This document shows, one piece after another, positions 8,555-17,085 of a DNA stretch of 64,000 nucleotides (its first letter is position 1; the number at the start of each line of letters is the position of its first letter). The notes beneath the pieces are model-generated. The model worked only from the letters and a program-made list of their open reading frames with translations. It made no database searches and was not told the DNA's origin. The stretch comes from Pseudomonas guariconensis (GTDB lineage: Bacteria > Pseudomonadota > Gammaproteobacteria > Pseudomonadales > Pseudomonadaceae). The stretch is taken from contig NZ_FMYX01000011.1 of NCBI RefSeq assembly GCF_900102675.1, positions 1 to 64,000 on the forward strand. Reading direction: 5' to 3'. The position numbers and the translations under genes were made by a program.

Positions 8555-10177
8555 GTGAAGAACTGGACCTTGCGCCAACGGATCCTGGCAAGTTTCGCCG
8601 TGATCATCGCCATCATGCTGCTGATGATCGTCGCCGCATACTCGCGGTTGGTGGCGATCGAGGCCAGTGAAGAGGCAGTAGGCTCGGACAGCATCCCTGG
8701 CTTCTACTACAGCTCGATGCTTCGCAGCGCCTGGGTCGACAGCTACGTCACCAGCCAGCAGTTGGTGGGGTTGTCCGGTCGCCGGGAAATCACCCCGGCG
8801 GACCTGGCCGAGTTCAAGAGCTTCGATGAGCGCCTCAAACAGGAGATGGCCAGCTACCAGGCGACGATCCATAATCCGGACGATCAGGCCGCGCTCGATG
8901 CGTTCAGGGTGCTTGAAGCCGACTACATGAAGCTCGTCGACCAGGTGCTCGAAGCCTACCAGCAGAAGCGCTATGCCGAAGCCGAGCGTCTGATCAACGA
9001 ATCCCTCACCCCGGCCTGGATCAACGGCCGCCAGCACCTGAACCGGGTCATTGAAAGCAATCGCGAATCCGCCGAAGCGGCCACCAACGACATCGTCTCT
9101 GCCGTAGCCACGGCCAAGGGCAGCATGATCGTCTCGTTGCTGCTGGCAATCCTGGCTGCCGGTATCTGCGGTCTGCTATTGCTGCGTGCCATCACCGCGC
9201 CCGTGCAGCGCATCGTCCATGCCTTGGACAAGCTGCGTTCGGGTGACCTGAGCATGCGCCTGAGCCTGGCCCGCAAGGATGAGTTCGGTAGCATCGAGAC
9301 CGGCTTCAACGAAATGGCCGTGGCGCTGGCCGACCTGGTCGCCCAGGCCCAGCGTTCGTCGGTGCAGGTGACCACTTCGGTCACTGAAATCGCCGCCACG
9401 TCCAAGCAGCAACAAGCGACTGCCACCGAAACCGCCGCCACCACCACCGAGATCGGTGCCACTTCGCGAGAGATCGCCGCTACCTCCCGTGACCTGGTCC
9501 GTACCATGACCGAGGTGACCTCCGCCGCCGACCAGGCCTCGGTCCTTGCCGGCTCTGGCCAGCAGGGCCTGGCACGCATGGAAGAGACCATGCATCAGGT
9601 GATGGGCGCCGCCGATCTGGTCAACGCCAAGCTGGCGATCCTCAACGAGAAGGCCAGCAACATCAACCAAGTGGTCGTGACCATCGTCAAGGTGGCCGAC
9701 CAGACCAACCTGCTGTCGCTCAATGCCGCCATCGAGGCGGAGAAGGCCGGTGAGTACGGCCGTGGTTTCGCCGTGGTGGCCACTGAGGTGCGTCGCCTGG
9801 CCGACCAGACCGCCGTGGCAACCTACGACATCGAGCAAATGGTGCGGGAAATCCAGTCCGCCGTCTCGGCCGGGGTCATGGGCATGGACAAGTTCTCCGA
9901 GGAAGTGCGGCGGGGCATGTTCGAGGTCCAGCAGGTGGGCGAACAGCTCACCCAGATCATCCACCAGGTCCAGGCACTGGCGCCGCGGGTGCTGATGGTC
10001 AACGAAGGCATGCAGGCCCAGGCCACCGGTGCCGAGCAAATCAACCAGGCCCTGGCCCAGCTCAGCGATGCGAGCACCCAGACCGTGGAGTCCTTGCGCC
10101 AGGCGAGCTTCGCCATCGACGAGTTGAGCCAGGTGGCTGCCGGGCTGCGCGGCGGTGTGTCGCGCTTCAAAGTCTGA
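8555..10177 (+). CDS. wspA: Methyl-accepting chemotaxis-type receptor WspA
   Basis: Membrane receptor of 540 residues that feeds surface-related signals to the WspE kinase. There are two membrane helices (about 10-30 and 189-210) flanking a helical periplasmic domain of about 155 residues, a HAMP domain (about 211-265) and a methyl-accepting signalling domain whose hairpin tip carries the conserved DQTNLLSLNAAIEAEKAGE. The start is GTG at 8555 with GAGGG about 7 bases upstream. It is the first gene of a tightly packed operon; wspB follows after 5 bases. Glutamate/glutamine-rich helices provide methylation sites for WspC and WspF. Assignment rests on family features plus the exact gene order. 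Confidence 0.93.
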   Translation: MKNWTLRQRILASFAVIIAIMLLMIVAAYSRLVAIEASEEAVGSDSIPGFYYSSMLRSAWVDSYVTSQQLVGLSGRREITPADLAEFKSFDERLKQEMASYQATIHNPDDQAALDAFRVLEADYMKLVDQVLEAYQQKRYAEAERLINESLTPAWINGRQHLNRVIESNRESAEAATNDIVSAVATAKGSMIVSLLLAILAAGICGLLLLRAITAPVQRIVHALDKLRSGDLSMRLSLARKDEFGSIETGFNEMAVALADLVAQAQRSSVQVTTSVTEIAATSKQQQATATETAATTTEIGATSREIAATSRDLVRTMTEVTSAADQASVLAGSGQQGLARMEETMHQVMGAADLVNAKLAILNEKASNINQVVVTIVKVADQTNLLSLNAAIEAEKAGEYGRGFAVVATEVRRLADQTAVATYDIEQMVREIQSAVSAGVMGMDKFSEEVRRGMFEVQQVGEQLTQIIHQVQALAPRVLMVNEGMQAQATGAEQINQALAQLSDASTQTVESLRQASFAIDELSQVAAGLRGGVSRFKV

Positions 10178-10182
10178 CGGCG

Positions 10183-10689
10183 ATGAACGACGTGCAACCC
10201 CATCAGGAGCAGGCCGACGGTGCCAAGGCAGCGCTGTATCTGCAGTTCTGCATCGGCGAGCAGCGCTTTGCCCTGGACGTGCGCGAGGTGATCGAGGTAT
10301 TGCCACGGCGCACGCTCAAGCCCATCGCCCAGGCGCCTGCGTGGGTCGCCGGTATCCTTGCCCATCGCGGCACCTTGGTACCGGTGATCGATCTCTCGGC
10401 GCTGAGCTTCGCCACCCCGGCCCCCTTGCGTACCAGCACCCGGCTTGTGCTGGTGCACTATGGCGGCGACCGGCAACTGGGGTTGATTCTGGAGCAGGCC
10501 ACCGACACCTTGCGATGCCGGCCCGATGAGTTCCAGCCCTATGGCCTGGACAACGCCGATGCGCCTTACCTGGGGCCGGTGCGCCAGGATGCCTGGGGGC
10601 TGCTGCAGCGGATCGAGGTGGACGACTTGCTGCCGGACGATGTCCGCGATCTGCTGTTCCCCGAGCCGCCAGGGCAGGTGCCGGCATGA
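10183..10689 (+). CDS. wspB: CheW-type coupling protein WspB
   Basis: Cytoplasmic adaptor of 168 residues with a single CheW domain (about 15-155), recognisable by LQFCIGEQRFALDVREVIEVLP and GILAHRGTLVPVIDLS. It links WspA to WspE in the signalling array. The operon encodes a second CheW protein (WspD), as in known Wsp systems. The stop overlaps the start of wspC as ATGA. Confidence 0.92.
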   Translation: MNDVQPHQEQADGAKAALYLQFCIGEQRFALDVREVIEVLPRRTLKPIAQAPAWVAGILAHRGTLVPVIDLSALSFATPAPLRTSTRLVLVHYGGDRQLGLILEQATDTLRCRPDEFQPYGLDNADAPYLGPVRQDAWGLLQRIEVDDLLPDDVRDLLFPEPPGQVPA

Positions 10690-11945
10690 TCGAACAGCAC
10701 TTCTTCCGTTTCCTGCAGGAGCGCATCGGCCTGGACGTCGAGTCGGTCGGCGCGCCCATGGTCGAACGTGCCTTGCGCCAGCGCTGCGCTGCCGTGCAGG
10801 CCGATGGCCTGGACGATTACTGGTCGCGCCTGCAGCAATCGGCCAGTGAGCAGCAGGCACTGATCGAGGCGGTGATCGTCCCGGAAACCTGGTTCTTCCG
10901 CTATCCCGAATCTTTCACCGCGCTGGTGGGGTTGGCCCACAAGCGTCTGTCCGAACTTGCCGGTCTGCGACCGCTGCGAATCCTCAGCCTGCCATGCTCC
11001 ACGGGCGAGGAGCCCTACTCGATCGCCATGGCGCTGCTCGAGGGTGGTCTGGACCCGGCTGCATTTCGTGTCGACGCCATGGACATCAGCCCCAGTTCCA
11101 TTGCCCGCGCGAAACAGGCCATCTATGGGCGCAACTCTTTCCGGGGCAGCGAGCTGGCGTTCCGCGACCGGCATTTCAGCGAAACCGACGAAGGCCACCA
11201 ATTGGACGAGCGGGTAAGACGCCAGGTCGATCTGCAAGTCGGCAACGTGCTCGATCCTGCACTCAAGAGTCAGCAAGGGCTGTACGACTTCGTCTTCTGC
11301 CGCAATTTGCTGATCTACTTCGACGTCCCGACCCAGCGCCGGGTGTTCGAAGTGCTCAAGCACCTGACCCATGCCCAGGGCGTGCTGTTCATCGGCCCTG
11401 CCGAGGGCAGCCTGCTGGCCCGCCTGGGCATGCGTCCATTGGGCATCCCCCAGTCGTTCGCCTATGTGCGCCAGGAGGCGCCAGCCCCGGCGCCTGCACC
11501 CGTCGGGCAAGTTGCACCAATCAGTCGTCCCCCCTCCGTGCCTCCCCAGGCCCCACGGCCTGCCAGCCGTCCGGTGCGCCTGTCGCGCCCTCTTTCGTCG
11601 CCACCGCGCTCGCCGTCGCACGCCCAAGGTGAGAGCGAGCTGCTGGCCACCATCGCCCGTCAGGCCAACGCCGGTGAAAGCGCGCAGGCCCGCGCCAGCT
11701 GCCAGCGCTACCTGCAGCAGTTCGCGCCGAAAGCGCAGGTGTTCTACTGGCTCGGTCTGCTCAGCGACACCGAAGGCGACAGCCAGGAGGCCATCAGCCA
11801 GTATCGCAAGGCACTGTACCTGGAGCCGCAACATGCCGAGGCCTTGATGCACTTGGCAGCATTGCTGGCCTCCCAGGGCGACGAGGCGGGCGCGCGGCGT
11901 ATGCAGGAGCGGGCGGCACGTGTGGGACGGGAGTCTGAACGATGA
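10686..11945 (+). CDS. wspC: CheR-type methyltransferase with TPR tail, WspC
   Basis: SAM-dependent glutamate methyltransferase of 419 residues for the WspA receptor. The CheR N-domain is followed by the catalytic domain with VIVPETWFFRYP, SLPCSTGEEPYSIAM and DFVFCRNLLIYF. A proline/alanine-rich linker (about 265-310) leads to C-terminal tetratricopeptide-like helices (about 315-410) of the kind found in WspC. It overlaps both neighbours by 4 bases. It sets adaptation together with WspF. Confidence 0.93.
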   Translation: MIEQHFFRFLQERIGLDVESVGAPMVERALRQRCAAVQADGLDDYWSRLQQSASEQQALIEAVIVPETWFFRYPESFTALVGLAHKRLSELAGLRPLRILSLPCSTGEEPYSIAMALLEGGLDPAAFRVDAMDISPSSIARAKQAIYGRNSFRGSELAFRDRHFSETDEGHQLDERVRRQVDLQVGNVLDPALKSQQGLYDFVFCRNLLIYFDVPTQRRVFEVLKHLTHAQGVLFIGPAEGSLLARLGMRPLGIPQSFAYVRQEAPAPAPAPVGQVAPISRPPSVPPQAPRPASRPVRLSRPLSSPPRSPSHAQGESELLATIARQANAGESAQARASCQRYLQQFAPKAQVFYWLGLLSDTEGDSQEAISQYRKALYLEPQHAEALMHLAALLASQGDEAGARRMQERAARVGRESER

Positions 11946-12601
11946 GTGAAACCATGCACCTGATCGCACGGGACGATGAGCTCATCGACGATTGCTGGAA
12001 CCGTATCGGTGTGCACGGCGACAAGCAGTGCCCATTGCTCGAACGTCACATTCATTGCCGCAACTGCCAGGTCTACGCCAGTGCGGCCACGCGGCTGCTC
12101 GATCGCTATGCGCTGTTGCAGGACGAGCAGGTCGAGGCGCCGCCGCCGGACGAAGACAGCGTTGGGCGCTCGATGCTGTTGTTCCGCCTGGGCGAGGAGT
12201 GGCTGGCGCTGGCCTGTGCCTGTCTGGCCGAAATCGCGCCGCTACAGTCGGTGCATTCGCTGCCGCACCAGCGCTCCGGGGTATTGCAGGGCGTGGCCAA
12301 TGTGCGTGGCGCGCTGGTGCCCTGCCTGTCGCTGGCGGGCTTGCTGGGCGTCGAGGTGTTGCCGGCCCAGGAGCGTACCGGGCGCGTGATGCCGCGCATG
12401 CTGATCCTCGCCGCGGAGGGCGGCCCGGTGGTGATGGCGGTGGACGAGATCGACGGTATCCATCGCCTGGATCCGGCACGCCTGGCCGATGGCCAGGACG
12501 CTGCGCACTTCACCGCAGCGGTACTGCAATGGCGTGGACGCAGCGTGCGGGTGCTGGATGAACAACATGTCCTGTCGGCCGTGAAGCGGAGCCTGTCATG
12601 A
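11942..12601 (+). CDS. wspD: CheW-type coupling protein with Cys-rich N-terminus, WspD
   Basis: Second CheW adaptor of the Wsp complex, 219 residues. The CheW domain occupies about 72-212 (LLFRLGEEWLALACACLAEIAP). The first 55 residues are an extension with four cysteines, Cys18, Cys30, Cys39 and Cys42, and His36/His38 around the HCRNC motif, followed by a predicted helix (QVYASAATRLLDRY). The spacing C-x11-C-x8-C-x2-C would suit a metal site, but this is inference. It overlaps wspC and wspE by 4 bases each. Confidence 0.92.
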   Translation: MSETMHLIARDDELIDDCWNRIGVHGDKQCPLLERHIHCRNCQVYASAATRLLDRYALLQDEQVEAPPPDEDSVGRSMLLFRLGEEWLALACACLAEIAPLQSVHSLPHQRSGVLQGVANVRGALVPCLSLAGLLGVEVLPAQERTGRVMPRMLILAAEGGPVVMAVDEIDGIHRLDPARLADGQDAAHFTAAVLQWRGRSVRVLDEQHVLSAVKRSLS

Positions 12602-14883
12602 CCCCTGAGCAAATGCGCGACGCCTCGCTGCTCGAACTGTTCAGCCTGGAGGCCGAGGCCCAGACCCAGGTGCTCAGTGCCGGGCTCATGGCGCTCGAGC
12701 GCAACCCGACCCAGGCCGACCAGCTCGAAGCCTGCATGCGCGCGGCCCATTCCCTGAAAGGGGCTGCACGGATCGTTGGCATCGATGCCGGTGTCAGCGT
12801 CGCCCACGTCATGGAAGACTGTCTGGTGGCGGCCCAGGAAGGGCGCCTGCGACTGCGCCCCGAGCATATCGATGCCTTGCTGCACGGCACTGACCTGTTG
12901 ATGCGCATCGCAACACCCAATGACCGTGATGGCGAAGCCGCGGTGCCGGCGTTCCTGGTGCAGATGGCTAATCTGCTCGACCCCACGGCAGCGCCCGTGC
13001 CTGAGCCTGCCGCACCTGTCGAACCTGCACCACTGCAGACCACGCAGGTCGAACCGGTGGTGGCAGAGCCAGAGCCCGAGGCCGAGCCTGAGCCCAGCCT
13101 GCCTCGCAAGGTCGGCAAGCGCGGTGGCGAGGGTGGCGAACGGGTGCTCAGGGTCACCGCCGATCGTTTGAACAGCCTGCTCGACCTTTCCAGCAAGTCG
13201 CTGGTGGAAACCCAGCGACTCAAGCCCTACCTGGCCAGCCTGCAGCGGCTCAAGCGCATGCATGGCCAGGGCATGCGGGCCCTCGATGGCCTGAAGCAAC
13301 AGCTCGAAGGCAGCGGCCAGAGCCACGAAGTGCTCGAGGCCTTGGCCCAGACTCAACGCCTGCTGGGCGAAACCCAGCAGATCCTGCAGCAACAGGCTGC
13401 CGATATCGACGAGTTCGGCTGGCAGGCCAGCCAGCGCGCCCAGCATCTCTACGACACCGCGCTGGCCTGCCGCATGCGGCCGTTCGCCGATGTCCTGACC
13501 GGTCAGAGCCGCATGGTCCGCGACCTTGGACGATCGCTGGGCAAGCAGGTGCAGTTGCAGATCGAAGGTGAGAAAACCCAAGTCGACCGTGACGTACTGG
13601 AAAAGCTCGAAGCGCCCTTGACCCATCTGCTGCGCAACGCCGTCGATCACGGTATCGAGCTGCCCGAGCGGCGCCTGCTGGCAGGCAAGCCCGTCGACGG
13701 CACGATTCGCCTGCGCGCCTCGCACCAGGCAGGCCTGCTGATCCTCGAACTGACCGACGATGGCGCCGGCATCGACCTTGATCGGTTGCGGCGTAGCATC
13801 GTCGAACGGGCTTTGTCACCGGCCGAGACCGTAGCGCAAATGAGCGAGTCGGAGCTGCTCACGTTCCTGTTCCTTCCTGGCTTCAGCATGCGTGACAAGG
13901 TCACCGAGGTGTCGGGCCGAGGCGTCGGCCTTGATGCGGTTCAGCACATGGTGCGCGAGCTGCGTGGCTCGATCGAGCTGACCCAGGTGTCCGGCCAGGG
14001 GTGCTGCTTCCATCTGGAGGTGCCGCTGACGCTGTCGGTGGTGCGCAGCCTGGTGGTAGAGGTGGGGGGCGAAGCCTATGCCTTCCCGCTGGCGCACATC
14101 GAGCGCACCCTGGCGGTGGCTGCCGAGGACATCGTGCAGATCGAAGGGCGCCAGCACTTCTGGCACGAAGGACGGCATGTCGGGCTGGTCTCGGCCAGCC
14201 AGTTGCTCAACCGTCCGACCGGGCAGGATGACGAGCGCAGCCTGCCCGTGGTGGTGATTCGTGAGCGTGACCAACTGTACGGCGTGGCTGTGGAGCGGTT
14301 GATCGGCGAGCGGGTGCTGGTAGTGATGCCGCTGGATGCGCGCCTGGGCAAGGTCCAGGACATTTCCGCCGGAGCCTTGCTCGATGATGGTTCGGTGGTG
14401 CTGATCATCGACGTCGAGGATTTGCTGCGCTCGGTCGAGAAACTGCTCAGCACCGGCCGGCTGGAGCGCATCGAGCGCGGTGCCCGGGGCGGTCGCGCCA
14501 TGGTGCGCAAGCGCATCCTGGTGGTCGACGACTCGCTCACCGTCCGTGAGCTGCAGCGCAAACTATTGGGCAACCAGGGCTACGACGTGGCCGTGGCGGT
14601 GGACGGCATGGATGGCTGGAATGCCCTGCGCGCCGATGATTTCGATCTGCTGATCACCGATATCGACATGCCGCGCATGGACGGCATCGAACTGGTCACC
14701 TTGGTGCGTCGAGACCAGCGCCTGCAATCGCTGCCGGTCATGGTGGTGTCCTACAAGGATCGTGAAGAAGACCGGCGACGTGGACTGGACGCCGGTGCCG
14801 ACTACTATTTGGCTAAAGCCAGTTTCCATGACGATGCGTTGCTGGACGCCGTGGTGGAGTTGATCGGGGGTGCCCAGGGATGA
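12598..14883 (+). CDS. wspE: CheA-type hybrid histidine kinase WspE
   Basis: Kinase of 761 residues that phosphorylates WspR and WspF. Order of domains: Hpt with phospho-accepting His51 in AAHSLKGAAR; an acidic/proline linker (about 125-175); dimerisation region; HATPase with LLRNAVDHGIE, DDGAGID and GRGVGLD; CheW-like regulatory domain; and a C-terminal receiver with Asp688 in ITDIDMPRMDG. The hybrid receiver is characteristic of WspE as against classical CheA. The stop overlaps wspF as ATGA. Confidence 0.94.
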   Translation: MTPEQMRDASLLELFSLEAEAQTQVLSAGLMALERNPTQADQLEACMRAAHSLKGAARIVGIDAGVSVAHVMEDCLVAAQEGRLRLRPEHIDALLHGTDLLMRIATPNDRDGEAAVPAFLVQMANLLDPTAAPVPEPAAPVEPAPLQTTQVEPVVAEPEPEAEPEPSLPRKVGKRGGEGGERVLRVTADRLNSLLDLSSKSLVETQRLKPYLASLQRLKRMHGQGMRALDGLKQQLEGSGQSHEVLEALAQTQRLLGETQQILQQQAADIDEFGWQASQRAQHLYDTALACRMRPFADVLTGQSRMVRDLGRSLGKQVQLQIEGEKTQVDRDVLEKLEAPLTHLLRNAVDHGIELPERRLLAGKPVDGTIRLRASHQAGLLILELTDDGAGIDLDRLRRSIVERALSPAETVAQMSESELLTFLFLPGFSMRDKVTEVSGRGVGLDAVQHMVRELRGSIELTQVSGQGCCFHLEVPLTLSVVRSLVVEVGGEAYAFPLAHIERTLAVAAEDIVQIEGRQHFWHEGRHVGLVSASQLLNRPTGQDDERSLPVVVIRERDQLYGVAVERLIGERVLVVMPLDARLGKVQDISAGALLDDGSVVLIIDVEDLLRSVEKLLSTGRLERIERGARGGRAMVRKRILVVDDSLTVRELQRKLLGNQGYDVAVAVDGMDGWNALRADDFDLLITDIDMPRMDGIELVTLVRRDQRLQSLPVMVVSYKDREEDRRRGLDAGADYYLAKASFHDDALLDAVVELIGGAQG

Positions 14884-15893
14884 AGATCGCCATCGTCAAC
14901 GACATGCCCATGGCAGTGGAGGCGCTGCGCCGGGCCTTGGCCTTCGAGCCCGAGCACCAGGTGGTCTGGGTGGCCAGCGATGGCGCCGAAGCCGTGGCCC
15001 GGTGCGCCGAGTTCACCCCTGACCTGATTCTCATGGACCTGATCATGCCGGTGATGGATGGCGTCGAGGCGACCCGGCGGATCATGGCCGAAACACCCTG
15101 TGCCATCGTCATTGTCACGGTCGACCGCAAGCAGAATGTGCATCGGGTATTCGAAGCCATGGGCCATGGCGCCCTGGACGTGGTGGATACGCCTTCGCTG
15201 GGCGCGGGGGATGCACGGGAAGCGGCAGCCCCGCTGTTGCGCAAGATCCTCAATATAGGCTGGCTGATCGGCCAGCAACGCTCCGCGGCGCCCCGCGCTG
15301 TGTCCGCTCCACTGGTGGGGGCGTCCCAGCGTCGTGGCCTGGTGGCCATCGGCTCTTCGGCGGGCGGTCCAGCAGCGCTGGAAGTCCTGCTCAAAGGCTT
15401 GCCGCGCGAGTTTCCCGCGTCGATCGTGCTGGTGCAGCACGTTGATCAGGTATTCGCCAGTGGCATGGCCGAATGGCTCAGCGGGGTCTCGGGCTTGCCG
15501 GTGCGCCTGGCGCGAGAGGGCGAGCCACCCCAGCCAGGGCAAGTGCTGCTGGCCGGCACCAATCATCACATCCGCCTGCTGCAGGGCGGCCAGCTTAGCT
15601 ATACGGCCGAGCCTGTCGGTGAAATCTACCGCCCCTCGATCAACGTGTTCTTCGAGAGTGTGGCGCGTTTCTGGACGGGCGATGCCGTGGGCGTCTTGCT
15701 CACCGGTATGGGCCGCGACGGCGCCCAGGGCCTGAAACAGATGCGCCAGCGTGGTTTCCTCACCATCGCCCAGGACCAGCAGAGTTCGGCGGTCTACGGC
15801 ATGCCCAAGGCGGCTGCGGCGATCGAGGCTGCCGTGGAGATACGGTCGCTGGAACGCATCGCGGGCCGACTGATGGAAATCTTTTCGAAATGA
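14880..15893 (+). CDS. wspF: CheB-type methylesterase WspF
   Basis: Receptor methylesterase of 337 residues and negative regulator of the Wsp pathway; in other pseudomonads its loss raises c-di-GMP and gives wrinkly colonies. The N-terminal receiver has acceptor Asp53 in LMDLIMPVMDG. The C-terminal esterase domain shows the catalytic serine in IGSSAGGPAAL, histidine in VQHVDQ and aspartate in GMGRDGAQGL. All key residues are intact, so the system should be wild type. wspR starts 51 bases downstream, the only real gap in the operon. Confidence 0.94.
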   Translation: MKIAIVNDMPMAVEALRRALAFEPEHQVVWVASDGAEAVARCAEFTPDLILMDLIMPVMDGVEATRRIMAETPCAIVIVTVDRKQNVHRVFEAMGHGALDVVDTPSLGAGDAREAAAPLLRKILNIGWLIGQQRSAAPRAVSAPLVGASQRRGLVAIGSSAGGPAALEVLLKGLPREFPASIVLVQHVDQVFASGMAEWLSGVSGLPVRLAREGEPPQPGQVLLAGTNHHIRLLQGGQLSYTAEPVGEIYRPSINVFFESVARFWTGDAVGVLLTGMGRDGAQGLKQMRQRGFLTIAQDQQSSAVYGMPKAAAAIEAAVEIRSLERIAGRLMEIFSK

Positions 15894-15944
15894 CGATATG
15901 TATTGAGTCACGCCGCCTGGCCGGCAGTGACCTGGTGAATAGGC

Positions 15945-16949
15945 ATGAATGATCTACCGATCGAAGGTTTCACGACCATCAACGAAAGTGCGGCGATGGT
16001 CCTGCTGGTCGACGATCAGGCGATGATCGGCGAGGCGGTGCGCCGTGGGCTGGCCCACGAGGAGAACATCGACTTCCATTTCTGCGCCGATCCCCACCAG
16101 GCGGTGGCCCAGGCCATGCGGATCAAACCTACGGTGATTCTCCAGGACCTGATCATGCCGGGGCTGGACGGCCTGACGTTGGTGCGCGAATACCGCAACA
16201 ACCCGGCCACCCAGGATATTCCGATCATCGTCCTGTCGACCAAGGAGGACCCGCTGGTCAAGAGCGCGGCCTTCGCCGCCGGAGCCAACGACTACCTGGT
16301 CAAGCTGCCGGACACCATCGAGCTGGTGGCGCGGATCCGCTACCACTCCCGCTCCTACCTGACCCTGCTGCAACGTGATGAAGCCTATCGCGCGCTGCGG
16401 GTCAGCCAGCAGCAGTTGCTCGACACCAACCTGATGCTGCAGCGGTTGATGAACTCCGATGGCCTCACCGGGCTGTCCAATCGGCGCCATTTCGACGAGT
16501 ACCTGGAGCTTGAATGGCGACGGGCGATACGCGAGCAACAACAGTTGTCGCTGCTGATGATCGACGTCGACTACTTCAAGGCCTACAACGACAGCTTCGG
16601 CCATTTGGCCGGCGACGAGGCCCTGCGCCAGGTCGCCGAGGCCATCCGCGGTTCCTGCTCGCGTCCCACCGACTTGCCGGCGCGCTATGGGGGCGAGGAG
16701 TTCTCCTTGGTGCTGCCCAATACCTCGCCCGGCGGTGCGCGGCTGATCGCCGAGAAACTGCGCCAGACCGTCCTGGGTCTGAACATCCCCCATACCGCGC
16801 CCGAGGCAGACGCGCGCCTGACAGTGAGCATAGGTCTTGCGACCCTCACGCCCAGCGTTGGCAGCCACAGCCGGCAGCTGATCTCGGCTGCGGACAAGGG
16901 GCTGTATCTGGCCAAGAACAATGGTCGCAATCAGGTGGGCGTTGCCTGA
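15945..16949 (+). CDS. wspR: Response-regulator diguanylate cyclase WspR
   Basis: Output protein of the Wsp system, 334 residues, making cyclic di-GMP from two GTP. The receiver (about 18-135) has acceptor Asp68 in LQDLIMPGLDG. A coiled linker (about 140-170) leads to the GGDEF domain with GGEEF at 249-253. The inhibitory-site motif RxxD is present as Arg240-Pro-Thr-Asp243, so product inhibition should be retained. The ATG at 15945 has only a weak ribosome site (AATAGGC), and the 51-base gap before it hints at separate control of its level. Confidence 0.94.
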   Translation: MNDLPIEGFTTINESAAMVLLVDDQAMIGEAVRRGLAHEENIDFHFCADPHQAVAQAMRIKPTVILQDLIMPGLDGLTLVREYRNNPATQDIPIIVLSTKEDPLVKSAAFAAGANDYLVKLPDTIELVARIRYHSRSYLTLLQRDEAYRALRVSQQQLLDTNLMLQRLMNSDGLTGLSNRRHFDEYLELEWRRAIREQQQLSLLMIDVDYFKAYNDSFGHLAGDEALRQVAEAIRGSCSRPTDLPARYGGEEFSLVLPNTSPGGARLIAEKLRQTVLGLNIPHTAPEADARLTVSIGLATLTPSVGSHSRQLISAADKGLYLAKNNGRNQVGVA

Positions 16950-17041
16950 CGCTCTTAGGGTCTGCCGCCAGCGTCCATACCATTAGCGGCGGCCCTCGCG
17001 GTTACCGCCCGGCGGGTCTGCCGTCGGGGCGAGGACTGCGT

Positions 17042-17047
17042 TATACT
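17042..17047 (+). promoter_or_regulatory. Candidate -10 box upstream of prfB
   Basis: TATACT lies 38 bases before the prfB ATG, in the gap after wspR. No matching -35 is obvious; judged from the hexamer and position only. Confidence 0.4.
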
Positions 17048-17085
17048 CGCGGGCTTTTCACCGAATTCGCACGAGTAGCCCGCCC

